Below, piece after piece: positions 14,722 through 21,222 of a stretch of 42,324 nucleotides of DNA; the first letter of the stretch is position 1; each line of letters opens with the position of its first letter. Both the position numbers and the translations under genes were made by a program. Origin of the DNA: CAYLZO01 sp964387775 (GTDB lineage Bacteria > Chloroflexota > Anaerolineae > JAAYZQ01). The notes beneath the pieces are model-generated. The model made no database searches, was not told the DNA's origin, and was given only the letters and a program-made list of their open reading frames with translations. The stretch spans positions 1 to 42,324 of the forward strand of contig CAYLZO010000013.1 in assembly GCA_964387775.1 (NCBI GenBank). Direction: 5' to 3'.

Positions 14722-14746
14722 ACTTACGAGAGGGAGGAAAACAACC

Positions 14747-15553
14747 ATGATCGTTATCAAATCTGGAGGCGGACAAGGCGTCAACGCCGAGTCGGTGTGT
14801 GTCGACGTCGCCGAACTGGTGGGACAGGGCGAGCAGGTCGTGCTGGTGCACGGCGGCTCGCACGAAACGAACGTCATCTCGGCCAAGCTGGGGCACCCGC
14901 CCCGCTTTGTGACCTCGCCGTCGGGCCACAGCAGCCGCTACACCGACCGCGAGACGCTGGAGATTCTGGCCATGGTCGCGGCGGGCAAGATCAACAAGCT
15001 GCTGGTGGAGCGCTTGCAGCAACTGGGCATCAACGCCGTCGGCCTCTCGGGGCTGGACGGGCGGCTGCTGGAGGGCCAGCGCAAGTCGGCCCTGCGCATC
15101 GTCGAAAACGGCAAGCGCAAGGTGCTGCGCGGCGAGTACAGCGGCATCGTCGAAAAGGTGAACGGCGGCCTGCTGTGCTCGCTGCTCGACGCCGGCTACG
15201 TGCCCGTCATCGCCCCGCTGGCCATCAGCTACGCCGGCGAGGCCGTCAACGTCGACGGCGACCGGGTGGCGGCCGCCATCGCCACGGCACTCAAGGCCGA
15301 GACCGTCGTCATCCTGTCCAACGTGCCCGGCCTGCTGCGCGACCTGAGCGACGAAACGACGCTGGTCAGCCAGGTCCCCGTGGTCCACATCCACAGCTAC
15401 CTGGAGCGCTACGCCCAGGGCCGCATGAAAAAGAAGCTGCTGGGCGCCACCGAGGCCGTCAAAGACGGCGTGGGCCAGGTCATCCTCGCCGATGGCCGCG
15501 TGCCCCAGCCGCTCCAACAAGCCCTCGCCGGCCAGGGAACCATCATCCAATGA
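14747..15553 (+). CDS. lysZ: LysW-bound aminoadipate/glutamate kinase
   Basis: Amino acid kinase family member that phosphorylates the distal carboxylate of the LysW-bound substrate. From ATG 14747, with AGGGAGG at 14731-14737, it has 268 residues. Visible are the N-terminal KSGGG, LVHGGSHETN (nucleotide and phosphate loop), SSRYTDRETLEI and GKINK followed by LGINAVGLSGLDG, a LysZ-type pattern differing from canonical ArgB. The open frame upstream of 14747 is antisense to the antitoxin promoter and not family-like. Its stop overlaps the lysJ start (ATGA). The inverted toxin-antitoxin pair separates it from lysY by about 730 bases, so it depends on read-through or an unseen promoter. Confidence 0.92.
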   Translation: MIVIKSGGGQGVNAESVCVDVAELVGQGEQVVLVHGGSHETNVISAKLGHPPRFVTSPSGHSSRYTDRETLEILAMVAAGKINKLLVERLQQLGINAVGLSGLDGRLLEGQRKSALRIVENGKRKVLRGEYSGIVEKVNGGLLCSLLDAGYVPVIAPLAISYAGEAVNVDGDRVAAAIATALKAETVVILSNVPGLLRDLSDETTLVSQVPVVHIHSYLERYAQGRMKKKLLGATEAVKDGVGQVILADGRVPQPLQQALAGQGTIIQ

Positions 15554-15588
15554 CCAATACCCAATATCCAATATCCAATATCCGATTA
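15550..15588. repeat. CCAATAT heptamer repeat forming the start of lysJ
   Basis: Several ATATCCA units in seven-base steps begin at the lysJ start codon and encode residues 1-12 (MTNTQYPISNIR). The words match the repeat after argH and, inverted, the one between ilvD and ilvB. Confidence 0.8.
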
Positions 15589-16758
15589 CCCAAGACCACC
15601 GACCAGATCGTCGAATGGGAGGATCGCCACGACAGCGGCCTCGCCGCCAAGCAGCCCATCGCCCTGGTGCGGGGCGCGGGCGCCCGCGTCTGGGACGCCG
15701 AGGGGCGCGAATACATCGACTGCGTCGGCGGGCACGGCGTGGCCAACGTCGGCCACGCCCACCCGGCGGTCGTCGCGGCGGTGCGCGAGCAGGCCGCGCG
15801 CCTCATCACCTGCCCCACCGGCTTTTACAACGACCGCCGCGCCGAGCTGCTGGCCGAGCTGGTCCGCATCGCCCCGCCGGGGCCGGCACGCGCCTTCCTC
15901 TGCAACTCGGGCGCCGAGGCGGTGGAGGCGGCCTTTAAATTCGCCCGGGTGAGCACGGGGCGCACCAAGCTGGTCGCCGCCATGCGCGGCTTCCACGGGC
16001 GGACCCTGGGCGCGCTGTCGGTCACGTGGCGCAAGGCGTACCGCCAGCCCTTCGAGCCGCTGCTGCCCGGCGTCGAGTTTGTGCCCTACAACCGGCTGGC
16101 GCGCATGGACAAGGCCGTGGACGGCGAGACGGCGGCCGTCATCCTGGAGGTGGTGCAGGGCGAGGGCGGCGTGGTGCCCGGCGACGGCGACTATTTGCGG
16201 GGCGTCCAGGCCCTCTGCCGCGAGCGGGGCGCGCTGTTCATCGCCGACGAGGTGCAGACCGGCTTTGGGCGCACGGGCAAGACGTTTGCCGTTGAGCACC
16301 ACGGCCTGGAGCCCGACCTGATGTGCCTGGCCAAAGCCATGGCCGGTGGCCTGCCCATGGGCGCCGTGCTCCTCGGCGGGCGGGTGGGCGAGCTGCCCCA
16401 AAAGTCGCACGGCACGACCTTTGGCGGCAACCCGCTGGCCTGCGCGGCCGCCCTGGCGACGATCCGGGTCCTCGAAAGCGAGGGGTTGCCGCAAAAGGCC
16501 GCCGAGCGGGGTGAGCAGCTCCTCGACGGCCTGCGGGCCATCGACTCGCCGCTGGTGCGCGAGGTGCGCGGCCTGGGCCTGATGGTCGCCGTCGAGCTCA
16601 AGGCCCCGGCCGGCCCCTCCCTGGCTGCCCTCGCCGAGCGGGGCGTCCTGGCCCTCAGCGCCGGCTCGACGGTGATGCGCTTCCTGCCGCCGCTGGTCAT
16701 CGACGCCGGGGACGTGGAGGCCGTGGTCGAGCTGGTGACGGCGGTGCTCCCGGAGTAG
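15550..16758 (+). CDS. lysJ: LysW-bound semialdehyde aminotransferase
   Basis: Class III PLP aminotransferase (ArgD/LysJ family) that transfers an amino group from glutamate to the LysW-bound semialdehyde. The 402-residue protein has GHGVANVGHAHPAV, the cofactor loop NSGAEAVEAAFKFAR, GFHGRT, the aspartate in IADEVQTGFGRTG, the PLP lysine K262 in LAKAMAGGLPMGA and TTFGGNPLACA. Its ATG 15550 overlaps the lysZ stop. The first dozen residues come from a heptamer repeat; VEWEDRH (about residue 21) is where family similarity begins, so the true start could be later. GGCCAGGGAACC upstream is a poor ribosome site, consistent with coupled translation. Confidence 0.93.
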   Translation: MTNTQYPISNIRLPKTTDQIVEWEDRHDSGLAAKQPIALVRGAGARVWDAEGREYIDCVGGHGVANVGHAHPAVVAAVREQAARLITCPTGFYNDRRAELLAELVRIAPPGPARAFLCNSGAEAVEAAFKFARVSTGRTKLVAAMRGFHGRTLGALSVTWRKAYRQPFEPLLPGVEFVPYNRLARMDKAVDGETAAVILEVVQGEGGVVPGDGDYLRGVQALCRERGALFIADEVQTGFGRTGKTFAVEHHGLEPDLMCLAKAMAGGLPMGAVLLGGRVGELPQKSHGTTFGGNPLACAAALATIRVLESEGLPQKAAERGEQLLDGLRAIDSPLVREVRGLGLMVAVELKAPAGPSLAALAERGVLALSAGSTVMRFLPPLVIDAGDVEAVVELVTAVLPE

Positions 16759-16832
16759 GGAATCGGGTATCGGGTACCGGGTACCGGGTACCGGGAATCG
16801 CCCGCTGCCCGGTTCCCTGATACCTGATACCG
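16757..16832. repeat. GGGTACC heptamer repeat between lysJ and lysK
   Basis: GGGAATC, GGGTATC and three GGGTACC units in seven-base steps, followed by partly inverted GGTTCCCTGATACCTGATACC. It fills most of the 113-base gap. Confidence 0.82.
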
Positions 16833-16871
16833 GCTGCCCGCCACCACAAATCACGAAGGTGAGTTACAACC

Positions 16872-17932
16872 ATGACAGACGAAATCCGGTTTCTGGAAGC
16901 CCTTCTGGCCATCCCCAGCCCATCCGGGGAGGAGGACGCCCTGGCCGCCTACCTGGTTCGGCAGATGGCGGCCCTCGGCTTCGAGGCGCACCGCGACGAG
17001 GCGGGCAACGTCGTCGGCACGGTGGGCGATCCGGAGGCCGGGCGCGAGATCGTGCTGCTGGGCCACATGGACACCGTGCCGGGCCTCATCCCCCTGCGCG
17101 AGGAGGGCGGCCGGCTCTACGGCCGGGGCGCCGTGGACGCCAAGGGGCCGCTGTCCGCCTTTGTCCTGGCGGCGGCGCGGGTGGCGCCGGCGTTGCGGGG
17201 CACGCGGCTGACGGTCATCGGCGCGGTGGAGGAGGAATCCCACGGGCGGGGCGCCCGGCACCTGGCCCGCAGCCGGCCGGCGCCGGCCTGCGCCCTCATC
17301 GGCGAGCCGAGCGACTGGCAGGGCGTGACCATCGGCTACAAGGGCATGCTGAGTTTCGACTACCGGCTCTCGCAGCCGGGCGGCCACAGCGCCGGGGAGT
17401 TTCCTGGCCCGGCCGAAAAGGCTGTGCGCCTCTGGAACAACCTGATGATGTACGCCGCCGAGCGCAACGGCGGCCGCTCGGGCCATTTCGACACCCTCGA
17501 CCCCGCGCTGCGCGACTTTCGGACCTTTGGCGATGGCCTGCACGACGGGGTAGAGATGAAGGTCGTGATGCGCCTGCCGTCGGGCCTGCAGGCCGCCGAC
17601 CTGCGGGACACCGTCCAGGAATGGTGCAACGGCGCGACGTGCAAATTCTACCCCAGCGACCCGCCCTTCCAGGCGGAGAAAAACACGCCCCTGGTGCGGG
17701 CCATGCTCAAGGCCATCCGCGCCGAGGGGGGGCGGCCGCGCTTTAAANNNNNNNNNNCAAAACCGGCACCTCGGACATGAACATCGTCGGCCCGGCGTGG
17801 GGCTGCCCCATCGTCGCCTATGGGCCGGGCGACTCGTCGCTGGACCACACGCCGCAGGAGCACATCGAGCTGGCCGAGTTCCGCCGGGCCATCGACGTAC
17901 TGGCCCGGGCGCTTGCGATCCTCGCGGCCTAG
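16872..17932 (+). CDS. lysK: LysW-lysine/ornithine hydrolase, interrupted by an assembly gap
   Basis: M20-family zinc carboxypeptidase that releases lysine or ornithine from LysW. Metal and catalytic residues are visible: His65 and Asp67 in GHMDTVPG, Asp89 in YGRGAVDAKG, and the glutamates around 120-122 in VEEESHGRGA; GHSAGEF is the dimerization-domain segment. After the Ns the frame resumes as KTGTSDMNIVGPAWG, then GPGDSSLDHTPQEHIEL, a LysK signature. The ten Ns (17748-17757) put the two parts out of register, but RPRFK before and KTGTSDMN after are nearly adjacent in the family, so the gene is most likely intact with a few bases missing. It is the last gene of the operon, convergent with the S9 peptidase. 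Confidence 0.9.
17748..17757. other. Assembly gap (ten Ns)
   Basis: Ten Ns inside lysK. The length is probably a placeholder: codons end in frame at 17747 and resume at 17759, leaving 11 positions, which is not a multiple of three. Confidence 0.99.
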
Positions 17933-18064
17933 CCAAAAAGCCAGTCGATGGCCCGCTTTACCGCCGACACGTCGGCCGGCAGCGCCAGCACGAGAGGTCA
18001 ATCGGTTGCCGGCCTCGAGGAGGCTCGGGCCGCAAGGATGCCAACGAGGGCGCCTGCGGGGGTC

Positions 18065-20143
18065 CTACGCCTCCTCGTCGGCCGGAGGGTTCTGGACGAA
18101 TCGGTCGAACCAGTCCACGATCCGCTCCAGCCGGTCCACCCGGTGCTTGGGCTCGCCGCTGCGCGATAGCTCGTGGCCGTCGCGGGGATAGCGGACCATT
18201 TGCACCTCGCGCTTCAGCCGGCGCAGGGCGACAAAGACGCCCTCGGCCGTGGGGATGGGCGCTCGAAAGTCGTTCTCTGAATGGATGAGCAGCAGCGGGG
18301 TGTGGATCGCCTCGGCGTAGGCCAGGGGCGAATACTTCCACAACAGATCGGGGTCCTCCCACGGTTTGCCGTCGAACTCCCATTCGATCAGGCGTGGGAT
18401 ATCGCTGGTGCAGTAGAAGCCGCTCAGGTCGTACACGCCCCGCTGGGCCACAGCAGCCTGGAACCGGTCGTCGTGGCCGATGACCCACGTCGTCATAAAC
18501 CCCCCGTAGGAGCCGCCGGTGACGACCAGCCGCCCAGGGTCCACGTAGCCACTTTGTCCTTGCTCGGTGCCAGCCTGGGCGATGGCAGCTTCGACGCCGG
18601 CCAGCAGGTCGGGCAGGTCGGCCTCGCCCCAGCGGCCCAGCAGCGCCGCCCGAAAGTCGCGGCCGTAGCCGTCCGAGCCGCGAGGATTGCAAGCCAGGAC
18701 GACGTAGCCGCGCGCGGCCAACACCTGCCACTCGTGCCACATCGTCGGCTCGTGACGGCTCCACATGACGTGGGGGCCGCCGTGGATCGACAGGGCCAGC
18801 GGATAGCGTTGCTCCGGGTCAAAACCGGGCGGCTTGACCAGCCAGCCCTGGATGGGCGTGCCGTCGGCGCTCTCGAACCAGAGGTCCTCGACGGCGCCGA
18901 GTTCCCGGTCGGCCAGCCATTCGCCGTTGACTTTGGTCAGGCGCCTGGCCTGGCCGCCGCCCAGGTCGGCGACGTAGAGGTCCCACGGCGCCCGGTCGGT
19001 GCTGGCGACAAAGGCCACCTGCCCCCCGCCGGGCGACAGGTCGTAGGCCAGCATCTCCAGGTCGGCGTCGATGAGGGTCTCTGGCGATCCGCCGTTTACC
19101 GATACGCGCCGCAGGCCGATCCGCCCTCGCTCCGAGACGAGGCAGCAGAGACCGCGCCCATCGGGCAGCCAGCGCAGGTCGCGGGCGTGGGCATCCAGGT
19201 CGCCGGTGACGATCCTCGGCTCGCCGCCACCGGCGGCGACGAGCTTGATCTCGCCGTTGGCCGTGGTGTACTCGGCGGCAGGCAGGCTGTTGTAGGCGAT
19301 CCAGCGGCCATCGGGCGAGGGCCAGGGGTTGTGGTCGGCGGTCTGGCGGCCGGTGAGCACCTGGGGTTCGCTGTCATCGAGTGGCACACAGATCACATCG
19401 GGGTAGTAAAAGAGATCGTCCTCGCCGGGCAGCCGCGTCACCGTCGCCAGCAGGGCGCTGCCGTCGGGCATCCAGCGGGGCTCGGCGTAGTTGCGAGCGT
19501 CGTAGGTCAGGCGCCGGGGCTGGCCCTGGGGCTCACCGGTTTCGGGGTCGATCTCTAGGACGTAGAGGTGCTTGGTCCGGTCGTCGTGATAGCTCGTCTC
19601 CGAGCGGTAGGCAAAGCGGTCGATGATCCGGGGATCGATCTTTTCCTTTTCCCGTTTTTCCTTCTCTTCCCGGCGGCGCTTTCGCTCCTCCGGGTCGTCG
19701 CACGTCTCGGATTCGGGTTCTGCTTCGGCTGCCATTTCCTCGGCGTTCACGCAGCTGGTGAAGGCCAGGCGCGTTCCGTCGGGCGACCAAGCCGGGTCAC
19801 TGACACCGTTCTCCATCTCGGCCAGGCGCCGGGCCTCGCCGCCGTCAGTGGGGATGAGGTAGAGCTGGGCCTTGGCCTCGTCGCCGCCGCGGTTGGAGAC
19901 AAAGGCCATCCAGCGACCAGCGGGCGACCAGCGAGGCGCATGATCTCGCGTCTCACCGCTGGTAAAGGGCCGGAGACGTCCTCCACCGGCCGGTGCCAGC
20001 CAGATGGCACTGCGATAGTCGTTGCCTTCCCGGTCGATCTCGGTGCGCACGAAAGCGATCTCTTTGCCGTCGGGGCTGAACCGGGGATCGGTGAGTTTGA
20101 CGATCTCGTACAGGTCTTGGGCTGTCACGTAGGGCTCTGTCAC
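18065..20143 (-). CDS. S9 family serine peptidase (acylaminoacyl-peptidase/DPP-like)
   Basis: A 692-residue cytosolic peptidase from GTG 20143, chosen because AGGAGG (20149-20154) lies five bases upstream; the frame is open about 20 codons further. The first 430 residues form a beta-propeller with repeated SPDG motifs (RFSPDGKEIAFV, AWSPDGTRLAF, WPSPDGRWIAY). The C-terminal alpha/beta hydrolase holds the nucleophile in GGSYGG, the acid in IHSENDFRAPI and the histidine in RDGHELS. A highly charged insertion (PEERKRRREEKEKREKEK) sits near residue 160. No signal peptide is evident. It likely trims oligopeptides. It is a single-gene unit between the arg/lys operon and the signalling operon, with its own promoter. 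Confidence 0.9.
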   Translation of the reverse strand: MTEPYVTAQDLYEIVKLTDPRFSPDGKEIAFVRTEIDREGNDYRSAIWLAPAGGGRLRPFTSGETRDHAPRWSPAGRWMAFVSNRGGDEAKAQLYLIPTDGGEARRLAEMENGVSDPAWSPDGTRLAFTSCVNAEEMAAEAEPESETCDDPEERKRRREEKEKREKEKIDPRIIDRFAYRSETSYHDDRTKHLYVLEIDPETGEPQGQPRRLTYDARNYAEPRWMPDGSALLATVTRLPGEDDLFYYPDVICVPLDDSEPQVLTGRQTADHNPWPSPDGRWIAYNSLPAAEYTTANGEIKLVAAGGGEPRIVTGDLDAHARDLRWLPDGRGLCCLVSERGRIGLRRVSVNGGSPETLIDADLEMLAYDLSPGGGQVAFVASTDRAPWDLYVADLGGGQARRLTKVNGEWLADRELGAVEDLWFESADGTPIQGWLVKPPGFDPEQRYPLALSIHGGPHVMWSRHEPTMWHEWQVLAARGYVVLACNPRGSDGYGRDFRAALLGRWGEADLPDLLAGVEAAIAQAGTEQGQSGYVDPGRLVVTGGSYGGFMTTWVIGHDDRFQAAVAQRGVYDLSGFYCTSDIPRLIEWEFDGKPWEDPDLLWKYSPLAYAEAIHTPLLLIHSENDFRAPIPTAEGVFVALRRLKREVQMVRYPRDGHELSRSGEPKHRVDRLERIVDWFDRFVQNPPADEEA

Positions 20144-20176
20144 GGGCCCCTCCTTTGTCTGTGATTGGCTGCGACC

Positions 20177-20206
20177 ATTATAACAGCTTTGTTCAAAACT
20201 ACACAA
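20177..20206 (-). promoter_or_regulatory. Promoter of the S9 peptidase gene
   Basis: Extended -10 TGTTATAAT (TATAAT at 20177-20182 complement) with TTGTGT (20201-20206 complement) 18 bases upstream. Confidence 0.7.
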
Positions 20207-20284
20207 ATCGGCCTTAGCACGAGGGTTTAGGCTCCGGGCGGGTCCCTACTCCATTCGGTCAGGGGTACTATGACTATGGTCCTA

Positions 20285-20351
20285 TAGACAGTTAGTTCTT
20301 TTTTTGCTATAATGGCACCTACCTGTACATAGCAGTACGGGCGTTGGTGCC
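20285..20351 (+). promoter_or_regulatory. Promoter and start-site dyad of the signalling operon
   Basis: TAGACA (20285-20290), 17-base spacer, TATAAT (20308-20313) with TGC directly before the -10, an extended -10. GGCACC (20314-20319) and GGTGCC (20346-20351) form a dyad with an inner GTAC/GTAC pair. The expected start is near 20320, so the dyad spans it and is more likely a regulator site than an RNA hairpin. Confidence 0.75.
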
Positions 20352-20376
20352 TGTAATAGGTTAGAAAGCGGCCAAA

Positions 20377-20760
20377 ATGGAAGAAAAAGACTGGGCGACG
20401 ACTGTTCTCTACATCGAAGACAATCGGGACAACCGGATCTTGGTCCGGCGCGTGCTGGAGGCCGAGGGCTATCGTATGCTGGAAGCCGCAGATGGGCCGA
20501 CGGGCATCGACGTGGCCCGCGCCGAGCGACCCGACCTCATCTTGATGGACATCAGTCTCCCGGACGTAGATGGCTACGCGGTTACGTCCCAGTTGAAATC
20601 CATGGCCGAGTTTCGGAGGACCCCCATTATTGCCCTCACGGCCAACGTGATGAAAGGTGATCGGGAGAAAACCCTCGCGGCTGGCTGTTCCGGATACATC
20701 CAAAAGCCCATTGACATTGACCTTTTGCCCCAGCAATTGGCAGCCTTTCTTGAGAAGTGA
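20377..20760 (+). CDS. Receiver-only response regulator 1
   Basis: A 127-residue CheY/DivK-like receiver with no output domain. The acidic pocket is Glu14-Asp15, the phosphoacceptor is Asp58 in LILMDISLPDVDG, with the switch residue Thr88 and Lys110 in QKPID. Without an effector domain it would act by protein contact or as a phosphate relay. It is the first gene of the signalling operon, downstream of an extended -10 promoter, and 24 bases before a second receiver. The likely phosphodonor is the histidine kinase two genes downstream. Some receivers of this type dock to hybrid kinases; no hybrid kinase is visible in this window. Confidence 0.92.
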   Translation: MEEKDWATTVLYIEDNRDNRILVRRVLEAEGYRMLEAADGPTGIDVARAERPDLILMDISLPDVDGYAVTSQLKSMAEFRRTPIIALTANVMKGDREKTLAAGCSGYIQKPIDIDLLPQQLAAFLEK

Positions 20761-20784
20761 GACCGTTCCCTACCGGCGGAGAGA

Positions 20785-21210
20785 GTGAGCGAACCCATGA
20801 CCGTGGATCTCAAAGACATCTGTGTCCTAATCGTCGAGGACAACGTACGGAACTATGCCCTCCTGGCCCGGCTGTTGTCCTTCATGGGCATCAAGCAAGC
20901 GGAATGGAAGCGATCGGGGTGGCAGGTCCTCGAGTTCGCCCGAGATGCCATGCCCCGAGTTGATTTGATCCTTCTGGACATCCACCTACCCGAAGAAGAT
21001 GGATACGAGGTTTTGACCCGCCTCCAAAACGAGGGGCGGTTTGAGGATACCCGCATCGTGGCCGTCACGGCCGACGTGACGAGCGCCAACTTGAGTCGCG
21101 CCCAGAACGCGGGCTTTGATGGCTTTTTAGCCAAGCCCATCAACGTCGACACATTTCCCGACCAGATCCGGCGCATCCTCGAGGGCGAATCGGTATGGGA
21201 CCTCGGTTAG
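20785..21210 (+). CDS. Receiver-only response regulator 2
   Basis: A 141-residue single receiver. Glu18-Asp19, phosphoacceptor Asp65 (LILLDIHLPEEDG), Thr95 and Lys117 (LAKPIN) are all present, so it should be phosphorylatable. The region after helix 1 (KQAEWKRSGWQVLEFARDA) diverges from typical CheY, with a Trp-rich stretch where the DG.EAL segment usually is. The start is uncertain: GTG 20785 or ATG 20797, with GGAGAG at 20778-20783 lying too close to the first and rather far from the second. It lies 12 bases before the kinase gene. Two different stand-alone receivers for one kinase suggest a branched output or a phosphate sink. Confidence 0.9.
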   Translation: MSEPMTVDLKDICVLIVEDNVRNYALLARLLSFMGIKQAEWKRSGWQVLEFARDAMPRVDLILLDIHLPEEDGYEVLTRLQNEGRFEDTRIVAVTADVTSANLSRAQNAGFDGFLAKPINVDTFPDQIRRILEGESVWDLG

Positions 21211-21222
21211 GCTAAGGAGCCA

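Noticed and set aside
14660..14746. N-terminal extension of LysZ
   Set aside because: The extension covers the TA promoter region, is not LysZ-like, and ATG 14747 has a strong ribosome site and starts with the family sequence.
20314..20351. Riboswitch or RNA hairpin leader for the response-regulator operon
   Set aside because: The dyad starts before the predicted transcription start, so it cannot form fully in the RNA; a DNA operator is more likely.
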